The position numbers were made by a program, and so were the translations under genes. Shown here one piece after another: positions 32,951-41,824 of a stretch of 64,000 nucleotides of DNA (position 1 is the first letter of the stretch; every line of letters begins with the position of its first letter). Under the pieces are notes generated by a model, which saw nothing but the letters and a program-made list of their open reading frames with translations, had not been told where the DNA came from and made no database searches. Source of the stretch: an uncultured Collinsella sp. (lineage in GTDB: Bacteria > Actinomycetota > Coriobacteriia > Coriobacteriales > Coriobacteriaceae); contig URIA01000004.1 of NCBI GenBank assembly GCA_900547765.1, forward strand, positions 3,101 through 67,100. The letters run 5' to 3'.

Positions 32951-33430
32951 ATGGCTCAACCCAAGATTCTTCTCACACGCATCGATGACCGGTTTATTTA
33001 CGGGCAAGGCGTTGAGCTGTGGAATGAGGCGGTTGGTTCCAACCTCGTCCTGATCGTTAACGACGAGATTGCGGCGGATTCGCGCAAGTGGGCGCCTATG
33101 AGGGTCGCGGCGCCCGAGGGCGTGTGGACGCGGTTTTTCTCGGTGCAAAGGACCATCGACATCATTCATACCGCAACGCCGCGTCAATGGATTCTGATCA
33201 TGGTGGCCTCACCCGCCGATGCGCTCGCGCTGGTTAAGGGCGGCGTGCCGATCACCAAGATCAGCATCGGCCATATGCAGGCAGGGGAGGGCAAGCGTCC
33301 CGCAACACCCGCAGTTGCCGTAGACGACACAGACGTCGCTGCCCTCAAAGAGCTGCAAGCGCTCGGCATAGAACTAGAAATCCGCTACCTCCCCAGCTCC
33401 AACCCCGACCCCATCCAGCTAGTCATTTAA
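32951..33430 (+). CDS. PTS mannose-family EIIB paralog lacking the active-site His
   Basis: The 159-residue protein aligns over its whole length with the EIIB at 23202 (KILLTRIDDRF, LVKGGVPITKISIGHMQ and LKELQALGIELEIRYLPS). At the phosphorylation site, RIDNRLVHGQV is RIDDRFIYGQG: His17 is Tyr (codon TAC, 32999-33001). Phosphate transfer should be impossible. No EIIA, C or D is adjacent. The reading frame is otherwise intact. The last codons and stop lie inside a TAGTCATT...AATGACTA repeat, so the original C-terminus may have been replaced. Confidence 0.85.
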   Translation: MAQPKILLTRIDDRFIYGQGVELWNEAVGSNLVLIVNDEIAADSRKWAPMRVAAPEGVWTRFFSVQRTIDIIHTATPRQWILIMVASPADALALVKGGVPITKISIGHMQAGEGKRPATPAVAVDDTDVAALKELQALGIELEIRYLPSSNPDPIQLVI

Positions 33431-33448
33431 GAACGTCCCCAATGACTA
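33420..33448. repeat. REP-like palindrome, TAGTCATT...GTCCCCAATGACTA family
   Basis: TAGTCATT (33420-33427) pairs with AATGACTA (33441-33448), with AAGAACGTCCCC between. It covers the stop codon of the EIIB paralog. Other copies are at 47427-47467 and 51296-51351. Confidence 0.75.
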
Positions 33449-33456
33449 GGTAGCAA

Positions 33457-33488
33457 AACGCCCGTCGGCGGTGGTGCCGGCGGGCGTT
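33457..33488 (-). terminator. Terminator between EIIB paralog and galM
   Basis: The stem AACGCCCGTCGGC / GCCGGCGGGCGTT is bordered by AAAA on the left, giving a T tract on the - strand for galM. Confidence 0.75.
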
Positions 33489-33514
33489 GCTGTGCGATAT
33501 GTCGCGTTGTGGGC

Positions 33515-34567
33515 TTAGTGCCTCATAAAGTGGTATTCGATCACATTGCTGTAGGGATGACCCGGGCCCACAATGCCCTGCGGGAACAGCGGCTGGTGCG
33601 GTGTGTCGGGGTACATCTCGGCCTCGAGGGCAAAGCCGGCGCCCCAACCATAGTTGGCATCGTCTTTGGCGTGTTCGTCGCCCAGCCAGTTGCCGGTGTA
33701 GAGCTGCACGCCCGGGGCAGTGGTGTAATAGTCCAGCTCACGGCCGGTCCACATCTCCTCGACGTGCATCGCGCGGCGCAGATTACGGCCGTACTGATAG
33801 CCATCGATGCACAGACAGTGATCGTAGCCACGGGCCTGCTTAATCTGCGGATCGTCGGCCTCCATGCCGGGCGCGACGGGGCGCAGCTCGCGGAAATCAA
33901 ACGGCGTGCCCTCGACCGGAGCAATCTCGCCGGTGGGGATATTCTGCTCGTTGATGGGCAGGTAGTGGGCAGCGTTAGCAACAAAGAAGTGCTCGCAGTC
34001 CATGCCGGCGTTATGGCCGGCAAGGTTAAAGTACGTGTGGTTAGTCATGGACACGTAAGTGGCGCGGTCGCTCTCGCAGCCATACTCGACACGAAAGACG
34101 CCGGTGCGCGTCACGGTAAACACGGCCGTAAAGGTGCGGTTGCCGGGAAGGCCCAGCTCGCCATCCTCAAGCGAGGTGGTCATGCGCACGGCATTGTGGA
34201 CCTCGTCGAGCTCAACATCCCACACGCGCTTGTGCAGACCATGCTCAAGATCGCTGTGCAGGTTGTTGGCGCCTTCGTTGGCCGGCATATGCCAGTCCGT
34301 GCCGTCGATGGTGATCGTGGCGCCCGCGGTGCGGTTTGCCACGGGGCCGATGGTCGCGCCAAAGCAGGCGGGGTTGTCAAAGTAATCCTCGAGCTTATCG
34401 AAGCCCAGCACCACATCGCGCACGTTGCCGGGGATGTCGGGCACGTCGATGCCCAACACGGTGGCGCCATAGTCCATAATGCGAACGCAGATCTCGGGCC
34501 CGTTGAGGGTGTAACGATGAACGGGGGTACCGCACGGCGCGGTGCCGAAAAGCTCGGAAGTGATCAT
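33515..34567 (-). CDS. galM: Galactose mutarotase (aldose 1-epimerase)
   Basis: This 350-residue enzyme has GATVLGIDVPD, FGATIGPVANRTAGATI, NLHSDLEHGLHKRVWDVE, the catalytic His of MTNHTYFNLAGH and YTGNWLGDEHAKDD before the catalytic Glu region. It interconverts alpha and beta anomers of galactose for GalK. The start at 34567 has AGGAACC upstream and the protein begins MITSELFGT. It is divergent from the DeoR regulator at 34772. Confidence 0.93.
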   Translation of the reverse strand: MITSELFGTAPCGTPVHRYTLNGPEICVRIMDYGATVLGIDVPDIPGNVRDVVLGFDKLEDYFDNPACFGATIGPVANRTAGATITIDGTDWHMPANEGANNLHSDLEHGLHKRVWDVELDEVHNAVRMTTSLEDGELGLPGNRTFTAVFTVTRTGVFRVEYGCESDRATYVSMTNHTYFNLAGHNAGMDCEHFFVANAAHYLPINEQNIPTGEIAPVEGTPFDFRELRPVAPGMEADDPQIKQARGYDHCLCIDGYQYGRNLRRAMHVEEMWTGRELDYYTTAPGVQLYTGNWLGDEHAKDDANYGWGAGFALEAEMYPDTPHQPLFPQGIVGPGHPYSNVIEYHFMRH

Positions 34568-34771
34568 TTGGTTCCTAACATCGAGGTATTTCCGACAAAC
34601 TGTAGCGCGAACAGGCGAGATTATCACTACACCCCACTAAAGCAGGGGGTATTTTTCTCAAAAAAGTGATGATTGGAGCTGTGCAGGCGTTCATTTTGAC
34701 GCGCACGAGTCTGATACAATTTGTTCGTTACTGTTTGAATTGACGCAAGCATGGAACAGCGAGGACTCATC

Positions 34772-35536
34772 GTGATTAAAGCGGAGCGACAGGATAAGGT
34801 TCGTCAGTTGCTCGAGGAGCAGGGCACGGTCTCGGTCAAGGAGATTTCGGATGCGTTGGGTGTCTCGGACATGACGATTCGTCGCGACCTTGAGGAACTT
34901 GCGAACCTGGGCGAGATCGAGCGCGTGCACGGTGGAGCCCGTAGTGCGCAGGGTCGCCCCCACGCTATGCTGCGCCATGAGTATTCGCACAGCGAAAAGC
35001 GCACCAAGCATGCCGAGGAAAAGTTGCAGATCGCGCGCCGTGCTGTGGAGCTTATCGAGGAGGGCTCGACCATCTTTTTGGGTACGGGCACCACGGTTGA
35101 GCAGATGGCCTCGATGCTGCCGGCGTTTCGCCTGCGCATCGTGACTAATTCGCTTTCGGTGTTTAACCTGCTCGAGGCGCGCGAAGATTGCGACCTGTGC
35201 CTCGTGGGCGGTATGTACCGTCGCCGCACCGCCGCTTTTGTGGGGCCAACGGCTGAGGATACCCTGCGTGCACTGGGCATCGATGCGGCGTTTATCGGCG
35301 CCAACGGCATCTTGGACGGTGACGTATCTACGTCCAATATGGACGAGGGCCGTATCCAGCAGCTCGCCTTTAGCAAGGCGGACTCGCGCTATCTGATCGC
35401 CGATTCCAGTAAGATCGGCAAACGCGACTTCTACACGTTCTGCCGCCTGGACAATTTGGACGCCGTGGTGTGCGAGCCGAGCATCTCCGCCGAAGATCGT
35501 GCCGCCATCGAGGAACATACGCAGGTCATCTGCTAG
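34772..35536 (+). CDS. DeoR/GlpR-family sugar regulator
   Basis: The 254-residue regulator has the DeoR helix-turn-helix start KAERQDKVRQLLEEQGTVSVKEISDALGVSDMTIRRDLEELANLGEIERVHGGA and the C-terminal DeoR effector domain with FLGTGTTVEQMA, NSLSVFNLL and IGANGILDGDVSTSNMDEG. I choose GTG 34772 because GAGGA (34761-34765) is correctly spaced; the in-frame ATG at 34751 lacks a site. These proteins usually sense phosphorylated sugars; the LacR/GatR type would fit the tagatose pathway. Its targets are not certain; galM is divergent. Confidence 0.85.
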   Translation: MIKAERQDKVRQLLEEQGTVSVKEISDALGVSDMTIRRDLEELANLGEIERVHGGARSAQGRPHAMLRHEYSHSEKRTKHAEEKLQIARRAVELIEEGSTIFLGTGTTVEQMASMLPAFRLRIVTNSLSVFNLLEAREDCDLCLVGGMYRRRTAAFVGPTAEDTLRALGIDAAFIGANGILDGDVSTSNMDEGRIQQLAFSKADSRYLIADSSKIGKRDFYTFCRLDNLDAVVCEPSISAEDRAAIEEHTQVIC

Positions 35537-35644
35537 CTAACGCTGCAGACGATACTTCTGCCCCCTGCCGGCGCGGGGATTATCGCTTCACAATGACGCG
35601 CAAATAATTTTAGGCAACAAGGATGAGGCTATTCTGGGATATGA

Positions 35645-36877
35645 CTAGACTCCGTATTTCGTCTTTATGTCCCTTGAGAATGAATCATAGTCTTCATAGA
35701 GCCCCTCTCTGCTTTCATCCTCGGCGTGGCTTACACGTTCAAGGAGCTTATCCTTTGGAGCCTCTTTTGTTATTGCGGCCTCGCTATCGGGTATTGTGGA
35801 TTGCAAGAATAGTTCTAGAGCATAGACGTCTTTGAGTATGTAGCCCGTCGAACGACCCGCCCCTGTTTTTTCGATTGCGCTGCAACTAACAAGCTGACTG
35901 AGGGTTCGTTTAACGGTAACCTCGCTGATATCGGGGCAGTTGGATCGGATGTCTGATTTCTTAATGACGCCGGGTCTCTGTTGAAATAGAACGGCGATGC
36001 GCGCTTGCTTCGACATGGGACGAGTGCTTGATTCAATTAAGGTACGCTGCTCGAGCTGTCGGTAGGCGGCCAGTGTTGTTCCGAGCATGAAACGGATAAA
36101 GGGTGCTTCGGTGTTTTGATTTTCATTCCATCCAGTGGAGCTTGCAGCGAGGGCGTTGTAGTAGAGCGCCTTGTTGTCTTCAATAAGTCGTTCGATGCTG
36201 ATGTAACGCGCAACGTCGTATCCAGTCTTTTCGAGTAGCAGCGTTGTAAGGAGCCGGCTCATCCTGCCATTGCCATCGTTGAAGGGATGAATACTGACAA
36301 AATCGAAGATAAAGCGGAGCGATATAAGGAGGGGATCGCAAACTTGGCGAGATAAAGCATCGTTGAGGGACTGGCAGGCTTCTTTAATAAGTCCCGGGGT
36401 TGCTAGAGCCGAAGGGGGCCTAAAGCGCACAAATCGATTACCTTGATCGTCAATGGAGACGATTTCGTTATCGCTATCCTTCCAATGGCCTCCATACGAG
36501 ATTGCCGTGTGCGCCATGAGGTCACGATGCAACTGCAAAATGACCGATGGCGTTACGGGAATGGAATCGTGTTGCTCGTGAATAAGCGACAGCACATCTC
36601 GGTATCCAGCGATTTCTTCCTCTGCGCGGGAGCTTGGCTTGGCGGAATACGCCATGATTGCTTTGAGTCTTTTTTGGGTGGTAACAATTCCTTCAAGTCC
36701 GTTGGAGGATTGGGTGCTTTGGATCTTAGCTTCCTCCATAAGGGACGATAGGAGTTCGGGTTTGACTTGACTCAGAACAAGCTGTCGGCCTTTATGCTCG
36801 CGTATCGAGAGGAGGAGGTTGGTGATTGGAGTTGCTTCGAGTTCCGCTGGGACTGTGGTGTAATCGAACTGGCGCAT
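35645..36877 (-). CDS. Fic-family protein with N-terminal Fic_N and C-terminal winged helix
   Basis: The 410-residue protein has the catalytic Fic loop HPFNDGNGRMSR (consensus HPFx[DN]GNGR), so AMP-transfer chemistry is expected. The N-terminal part, with SSNGLEGIVTT, carries the (S/T)xxxE(G/N)-type inhibitory helix, placing it with self-inhibited class II Fic proteins. The C-terminal third has a winged-helix-like region (ARIAVLFQQRPGVIKKSDIRSNCPDISEVTVKRTLSQL). The promoter is covered by a 32-bp-arm palindrome. Its targets are unknown. Confidence 0.88.
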   Translation of the reverse strand: MRQFDYTTVPAELEATPITNLLLSIREHKGRQLVLSQVKPELLSSLMEEAKIQSTQSSNGLEGIVTTQKRLKAIMAYSAKPSSRAEEEIAGYRDVLSLIHEQHDSIPVTPSVILQLHRDLMAHTAISYGGHWKDSDNEIVSIDDQGNRFVRFRPPSALATPGLIKEACQSLNDALSRQVCDPLLISLRFIFDFVSIHPFNDGNGRMSRLLTTLLLEKTGYDVARYISIERLIEDNKALYYNALAASSTGWNENQNTEAPFIRFMLGTTLAAYRQLEQRTLIESSTRPMSKQARIAVLFQQRPGVIKKSDIRSNCPDISEVTVKRTLSQLVSCSAIEKTGAGRSTGYILKDVYALELFLQSTIPDSEAAITKEAPKDKLLERVSHAEDESREGLYEDYDSFSRDIKTKYGV

Positions 36878-36885
36878 GCGGCTCC

Positions 36886-36960
36886 TTTCGGTATCACGAA
36901 CATACTTTCGATATCATAATACCATTAAATGATACCGAAAGTATGTTCGTGATACCGAAA
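36886..36960. promoter_or_regulatory. 32-bp-arm palindrome in the fic promoter
   Basis: The left arm 36886-36917 and the right arm 36929-36960 are inverted copies with one mismatch in 32, around 11 bases. Both begin with TTTCGGTATCACGAACATAC when read inward. Each arm repeats the half-site GATACCGAAA/GATATCGAAAG. It starts 9 bases upstream of the fic ATG and is AT-rich against a GC-rich background. It could be an autoregulatory operator bound by the Fic winged helix, or an insertion. Confidence 0.65.
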
Positions 36961-37014
36961 ACTAGAAATCATGCTTCATAACTGCTTGGAAAGTTTGGAT
37001 TTGACTATCTTATT

Positions 37015-37154
37015 GTCTTGATCTGTAACAGGTAGACGGTCGAAAGTGGGCTACGTGTTACAGATTTAGACATTTCTGCTCGGGCGTTCTGTTTGTCTCG
37101 ATCCGTAACAGCTGGGGCCGAAAATCCCTGCTAGATGTTACAGATCGAGACAAA
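37015..37154. repeat. Tandem GTAACA/TGTTAC palindromes at the 3' end of lacG copy 1
   Basis: Unit 1 (37015-37072): GATCTGTAACA pairs with TGTTACAGAT. Unit 2 (37091-37154): TTTGTCTCGATCCGTAACA pairs with TGTTACAGATCGAGACAAA. The two units are separated by a spacer that includes TTCTGCTCGGGCGTTCTGTT. The same two-unit arrangement with the same spacer is at 41825-41963. Confidence 0.8.
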
Positions 37155-37175
37155 TGAACCGCGTGGCCTGGCCGA

Positions 37176-37222
37176 AAAACAAAAAGGCCGCATGCGATCC
37201 CGTGGGGGATTCGCATGCGGCC
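37176..37222 (-). terminator. Terminator of the lacE-lacG copy 1 operon
   Basis: The stem GGCCGCATGCGA / TCGCATGCGGCC (37186-37222) is followed on the - strand by TTTTTGTTTTT. Confidence 0.85.
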
Positions 37223-37244
37223 GACAGGGGGTATGCGGCAGAAA

Positions 37245-38666
37245 CTAGGCCATGAGCAGGCCGGTCTCCGCGACGTTCTTGTACCAGTACGCGCTCGCCT
37301 TGGGATAGCGTTCCTGGGTCTCAAAGTCGATGTAGAACAGGCCATAGCGCTTGTTATAGCCGTTGGTCCAGGAGAACTGGTCCTGCAGCGACCACACAAA
37401 GTAGCCGTCGACGTTTACGCCGCCGTCGATTGCCTTGAGGATCCACGCGAGATGCTGACGCATGTAGTCGATGCGAGGGGCGTCGTCGATAAAGCCGTCC
37501 TCGAAGTCGTCCTTATAGCCCATGCCGTTCTCGGTGATGTAGATCTTCTTGTAGTTGGGGTAATCGTTCTTAATGCGCAGCAGCAGATCGTACAGGCCCT
37601 CGGGATAGATGATCCAGTCCCAATCGGTGGTGGGTACGCCTTCGCGCACGCATGACTCGCCCACGCCCTTGAGGAACCAGCGCGAGGAGCCCTTGTCGCC
37701 GGTGCCATTGTGGTTAATGTCGTTTTCGCCCTCGGCGGCACGCAGGAACTGGCACTTGTAGGTGTTGACGCCCAGGCAATCGTTGTAGGGGAGCGCGGCG
37801 GTCAGCGCGGCGATGTCCTCGTCGCGGACGTCGAGCTCGCCGCCGGCGATATGGGCCAGCTTGGTCGCAGCCTCCAAGGTATCAGCTGCATAGTGGCCAC
37901 GGAAGGTGGCGTCGAGTACCCAGCGGTTGTTGATGACGTCGGCCATGCGAGCTGCCTCGCAGTCGGCAGCGCTGTTGGGATCGAGGGGATACTTGGGCTC
38001 CAGGTTCTGGACAATGCCGATCTCGCCCTCAAAGCCGCCCTCGTGGAAGGCGACGACAGCCTTGGCATGGGCCACCATCATGTTGTGCATGAGCTGGAAG
38101 GCCTTGTCCAGGCGATACTTCTCGCCGTGCGGCCAGTTGCCAACGATAAAGCTGCCCTCGGCGGTCGCGGGAATCTCGTTAAAGGTAAACCAGTGCTTGA
38201 CCTCGGTGAACTCGGCAAAGCAGAACTTGGCGTACTCGACAAAGGCGTCGATCGTCGTGCGCGTCAGGAAGCCCTCGCCGCCGTTCTGGTAAAAGGCCTC
38301 GGGCGTATCGAAGTGATCGAGCGTGACATAGGGGATAACGCCGGCTTTATTGCAGGTGGCAAAGAGCTCGTGATAGAAGGCAACACCCTCGGGGTTGATC
38401 TCGCCAGTACCGTTGGGGAAGATGCGGCTCCAAGCGATGGAGACGCGGATACCGTTGATGCCGAAGCGCTGGCACAGGTCGATATCGACCGGGTACTTGT
38501 TGTAGAAATCGCTTGCGGGATCGGGGGAGAAGCGACCCTGAGCTGCCAGGAAATCGTCCCAGGGCACTTTGCCCTTGCCGTGCGTGCGGGTCTCGCCCTC
38601 AACCTGGTAAGCGGCGGTGGCGCCGCCAAACACAAAGCCGTCGGGGAACTGCATGGGGTTGGTCAT
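37245..38666 (-). CDS. lacG: 6-phospho-beta-galactosidase, GH1 (copy 1)
   Basis: The 473-residue glycoside hydrolase family 1 enzyme has the acid/base Glu in TFNEIPATAEG and the nucleophile Glu in YITENGMGYK. The phosphate-binding region reads FSWTNGYNKRYGLFY; the Trp after the Ser is the residue that distinguishes 6-phospho-beta-galactosidases (LacG) from 6-phospho-beta-glucosidases (Ala there). It splits lactose-6-P into galactose-6-P and glucose. It is downstream of a lacE-type EIICB with a hairpin between the genes, and it resembles S. aureus LacG closely. Confidence 0.88.
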   Translation of the reverse strand: MTNPMQFPDGFVFGGATAAYQVEGETRTHGKGKVPWDDFLAAQGRFSPDPASDFYNKYPVDIDLCQRFGINGIRVSIAWSRIFPNGTGEINPEGVAFYHELFATCNKAGVIPYVTLDHFDTPEAFYQNGGEGFLTRTTIDAFVEYAKFCFAEFTEVKHWFTFNEIPATAEGSFIVGNWPHGEKYRLDKAFQLMHNMMVAHAKAVVAFHEGGFEGEIGIVQNLEPKYPLDPNSAADCEAARMADVINNRWVLDATFRGHYAADTLEAATKLAHIAGGELDVRDEDIAALTAALPYNDCLGVNTYKCQFLRAAEGENDINHNGTGDKGSSRWFLKGVGESCVREGVPTTDWDWIIYPEGLYDLLLRIKNDYPNYKKIYITENGMGYKDDFEDGFIDDAPRIDYMRQHLAWILKAIDGGVNVDGYFVWSLQDQFSWTNGYNKRYGLFYIDFETQERYPKASAYWYKNVAETGLLMA

Positions 38667-38700
38667 GAGTCATCCTTTCTGTGGGATACGAATAGGGAGA

Positions 38701-38727
38701 GGTGCCCGAACTGGGGATCCGGGCACC
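38701..38727 (-). other. Intercistronic hairpin lacE-lacG copy 1
   Basis: GGTGCCCG/CGGGCACC (38701-38727) lies between the two genes without a T tract. A comparable hairpin at 43537-43568 occupies the same place in the second module, so it may set the lacE:lacG ratio or protect mRNA ends. Confidence 0.6.
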
Positions 38728-38741
38728 AACAGAGGGAGGAG

Positions 38742-40520
38742 CTAGTCGAGGTTCTCGCGGAGCCACTTGATGGCGCCGGCGGGGTCGCGAGTAAGGTCGA
38801 TATATTCCTTACCGCGCGGAGCGAGCAGCTTAATGCCCAGGCGATCGGTGTCGGCCTTCATGTCGTTGTAGTAGCTACGAACCTGCGGGGCGAGCACGAT
38901 AACGTCGTACTGATCCATGATGGCAGTGTGCTGGCCATAGGCGCCTGCGGAGGAAGCGATGTTCTCTCCGGTCTGTGCGGCACCTTCCTTGATGGCGTTG
39001 GCGAGCATAGCGGAGGTGCCGGCACCGGCGCACAGAACGAGGACCTTCAGGCCATCGACGTCCTTCTTAGCGGATGCGTCGGAGGCGGGCTCGGGCTGAT
39101 CGGCGACAGGCTCGCTGTTGACGGCAGCGGCGGTCGGCTCGACGGAAGCGGTAGCCTGCTCGACAGCGGGCGCAGAGGTGCTGGCGGCGATGGTGGCAGC
39201 ACCATCGGACTCGAGACCCAGCTCGGCGGCGCGCTCGGCCTCCTGGTCGCAGAGCAGCTTGTCATATGCCTTCAAGAACGGCAGGTAGATGACAGCGTCC
39301 AGCAAGATAATGATCGCGACGAACACCAAGGCAATGAGCTGGAAGTTCGTGGTGATGAAGATGCCGATGGGAGCAGGGGTGGCCCAAGGCACCACGAAGG
39401 AGAAGCCGTTCATGCCCACGTTATCGATAAAGAACTTGGCAACACTCACATTGACGCAGCCGGCGGCAACAAAGGGGATGAGCATGTAGGGGTTGAGGAT
39501 CATGGGCGCGCCAAAGAGCAGCGGCTCGTTGACGGCGAAGGCGACGGGGACAATCGAGGCCTTACCGACGGCTTTGAGCTGCTTGGACTTCATAAAGAGA
39601 ATCAGCAGAAGCGGCACGATGAACGTGGCGCCGGTGCCGCCGAACTCGCCCACGAGCGACATGTTAAAGGTGAGGGAGTGGGCGGGGTGACCGCCGGCAA
39701 GAAGAACCTGCAGGTTCTCGGCCTGGTTGGCAAGACGGATGGGGTCGATGCCCGGCTGGACAATCGAGGGGCCGTGGACGCCGATGAACCAGAAGAACGC
39801 GGTGGCTGCCTGGATAAGGATAAGGCCAGGATAGGTTTCTGCAGCGGTAAAGAGCGGGGAGAGCAGTTTGATAAGCAGCTCGGAGAACGGAACGCCCATG
39901 AGGTTGCGCACGACGACATCGATGATGCCGCAGATAATGACGGCGCCGCCAAAGGGGATAATGTCGCGGAAGTTCTGAGCGATGGCGCCCGGAACCTCCT
40001 TGGGCAGCTTAATGGTCAGATCGCGCGAGACGCAGAATTTATAGACCCACACGGTAATGAACGCGGCGATATAGGCCGAGAACAGACCGCGCGTACCCAT
40101 GCTGGTGCAATCGAAGACCGAAAGCTCGGAGCCGTCGAGCTTGGTGGTGAACTGCGTAACAGCGAGCAAAAGCATGCTGCACTGGGCAGCAACCATGGTG
40201 GAGCCGTCGTTGAGCACCTTGCCGGCGGGCATACGACGGTTCATGGATGCCGTAAAGTTCTTGGCGGTGGTGCCGGCAACCATGATGCCCATGACGCCCA
40301 TGGTGAAGTTGTAAAGCTTGTTGCACCAGTCGGTGAGCGGCTGGGGCAGCGTGACGCCAACGACGCCGGGGAGCGTGGCGATGAGCAGGAAAATCGAAGA
40401 GGTGAGGACGATGGGCATGCACCCAAGGAATCCGTCCTTAATGGCCTGGAGGTAGATGTTCCTCGAGATCTTCTCAAAGAACGGTTGATGCTTCTCGAGC
40501 ATCTTTACGATGGCGTCCAT
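38742..40520 (-). CDS. lacE: PTS lactose-family EIICB (copy 1)
   Basis: The 592-residue protein fuses an EIIC membrane domain (SRNIYLQAIKDGFLGCMPIVLTSSIF at the start, IGVHGPSIVQPGIDP and FGGTGATFIVPLLLI) to a C-terminal EIIB domain after an Ala/Glu linker. The EIIB cysteine is in VLVLCAGAGTSAMLA. The EIIA partner is probably LacF at 46938. It is more diverged from known LacE than copy 2. AAGGAG precedes the ATG. Confidence 0.85.
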   Translation of the reverse strand: MDAIVKMLEKHQPFFEKISRNIYLQAIKDGFLGCMPIVLTSSIFLLIATLPGVVGVTLPQPLTDWCNKLYNFTMGVMGIMVAGTTAKNFTASMNRRMPAGKVLNDGSTMVAAQCSMLLLAVTQFTTKLDGSELSVFDCTSMGTRGLFSAYIAAFITVWVYKFCVSRDLTIKLPKEVPGAIAQNFRDIIPFGGAVIICGIIDVVVRNLMGVPFSELLIKLLSPLFTAAETYPGLILIQAATAFFWFIGVHGPSIVQPGIDPIRLANQAENLQVLLAGGHPAHSLTFNMSLVGEFGGTGATFIVPLLLILFMKSKQLKAVGKASIVPVAFAVNEPLLFGAPMILNPYMLIPFVAAGCVNVSVAKFFIDNVGMNGFSFVVPWATPAPIGIFITTNFQLIALVFVAIIILLDAVIYLPFLKAYDKLLCDQEAERAAELGLESDGAATIAASTSAPAVEQATASVEPTAAAVNSEPVADQPEPASDASAKKDVDGLKVLVLCAGAGTSAMLANAIKEGAAQTGENIASSAGAYGQHTAIMDQYDVIVLAPQVRSYYNDMKADTDRLGIKLLAPRGKEYIDLTRDPAGAIKWLRENLD

Positions 40521-40625
40521 AGAGCTCCTTTGCTGCTTGATGCGCGATGCATGTGGATGGAACTGGTCGTCGATGGATGGTCAGGACTGCCCGGAAACCT
40601 TCCTGCTTAAGGAAGGCATTGCGAA

Positions 40626-40668
40626 ATGACAACGTAGGACATTTCGTTAATGACAACGTAAGACATTT
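40626..40668. promoter_or_regulatory. Direct-repeat operators between lacE copy 1 and its LacI regulator
   Basis: ATGACAACGTAGGACATTT (40626-40644) and ATGACAACGTAAGACATTT (40650-40668) are 19-base direct repeats with one mismatch, 24 bases apart. They lie between the divergent lacE and LacI genes. The pattern resembles AATGGCAACGTTAACATTT in the second module. Confidence 0.7.
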
Positions 40669-40796
40669 TTGGAAGCGCAACAAGGATTTACGGGTGAACG
40701 GTCGATATTGTCCGATAAACGGCTGATTTGTCAGTCGGGCAGGTAGTGTATGCTAGAACGCAAAAAACAAGCGATGCAAAACCGACTGGAGAAGTA

Positions 40797-41807
40797 GTGG
40801 CAACGATGGACAAGAAAAATGTCTCAATGAACGATGTGGCAGTTGCCGCGGGCGTTTCTCTCAAGACGGTGTCGCGCGTGATCAACGAGCCCGATAGCGT
40901 GCGAGAGTCGACACGCGATAAGGTCCATTCCGCAATGGAGGCGCTCGGGTTTCGAACCAACTTTGCCGCGCGTTCGCTCAAGTTGGGCCGTTACGGATGC
41001 ATCGGCGTGGTGCTGTTTCACTTGTCGGGCGGTGCCGTGGACATGATTGACGGCATCGCCGATGCCGCCGAAGAACGCGGCTTTGCGCTCACGATGATTA
41101 AGAAGCGGGCGGGGGAGAAGATGACCCTTGCCGAAGCGGCGCGTAGGATGTCGCAGCTGCCTGTTGATGGCATGATCTTCAACCTGCGTCAGATGGTCGA
41201 TGACTTTGATACCTTTGAGGCGCCGAAAGACCTCAAGACGGTGATTATCACACCGATGGAACATCCTACCTGCTCCACCGTCAGTGACGATCAAGAGGGC
41301 GGCGCGCGCATGGCGTGCGAGTACTTCTTGAACCACGGGCACAAAAACGTGCACTTCGTCTCTGGTAAGAAAGAGTCGCTGTCGAGCCAGTGCCGTATGA
41401 AAGGTTGGCGTGCGGCACTCGAGGCACGTGGCATTGAGCCGCCCGAGCCTCTGCAAGGCGATTGGAATGCGGATAGTGGCTATGCCGCTGGCCTTGTGCT
41501 TGCCGATAAACCCGATTGCACGGCGGTCCTCGCTGCTAACGACTGCATGGCAAACGGCGTGATGATGGCCCTACGTGACAAAGGGCTCAGGGTGCCCGAC
41601 GACGTGTCTGTGATCGGCTTCGACGATGAGCTCTACAAGACGATTCCCAACTCGATTCTGACGTCGGTGAAGTTCCGTCACCGTGAGCTGGGCATCCGTG
41701 CGCTCAATGAGGTCGTTGCGGGCCTGGAGGCTCCAAGCTCCAGAAGCCGTACGCTTGTCTCGGGCGTGTTGGTCGAGCGTGCGAGCGTGCGGGATTTGCG
41801 GGCGTAG
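40797..41807 (+). CDS. LacI-family regulator of lac module 1
   Basis: This 336-residue regulator has the LacI helix-turn-helix and hinge (VSMNDVAVAAGVSLKTVSRVINEPDSVRESTRDKVHSAMEALGFRTNFAARSLKLG) and a periplasmic-binding-type effector domain (GCIGVVLFHLSGG, VSDDQEGGARMACEYFL and DVSVIGFDDELYKTIPNSILTSVKF). The GTG at 40797 has GGAG at 40788-40791. It is divergent from lacE copy 1 and is probably its repressor, acting on the ATGACAACGTA repeats. Confidence 0.88.
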   Translation: MATMDKKNVSMNDVAVAAGVSLKTVSRVINEPDSVRESTRDKVHSAMEALGFRTNFAARSLKLGRYGCIGVVLFHLSGGAVDMIDGIADAAEERGFALTMIKKRAGEKMTLAEAARRMSQLPVDGMIFNLRQMVDDFDTFEAPKDLKTVIITPMEHPTCSTVSDDQEGGARMACEYFLNHGHKNVHFVSGKKESLSSQCRMKGWRAALEARGIEPPEPLQGDWNADSGYAAGLVLADKPDCTAVLAANDCMANGVMMALRDKGLRVPDDVSVIGFDDELYKTIPNSILTSVKFRHRELGIRALNEVVAGLEAPSSRSRTLVSGVLVERASVRDLRA

Positions 41808-41824
41808 GCGTGCTCGGCTCGTTC

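Noticed and set aside
34696..34720. TTGACG ... TACAAT promoter for the DeoR gene
   Set aside because: The spacer is only 13 bases, too short for a normal sigma-A promoter.
37710..40610. 966-codon + strand open frame opposite lacG/lacE copy 1
   Set aside because: It runs antisense across two genes with defined catalytic motifs; its Gly/Val/Asp-rich composition is typical of shadows in GC-rich DNA.
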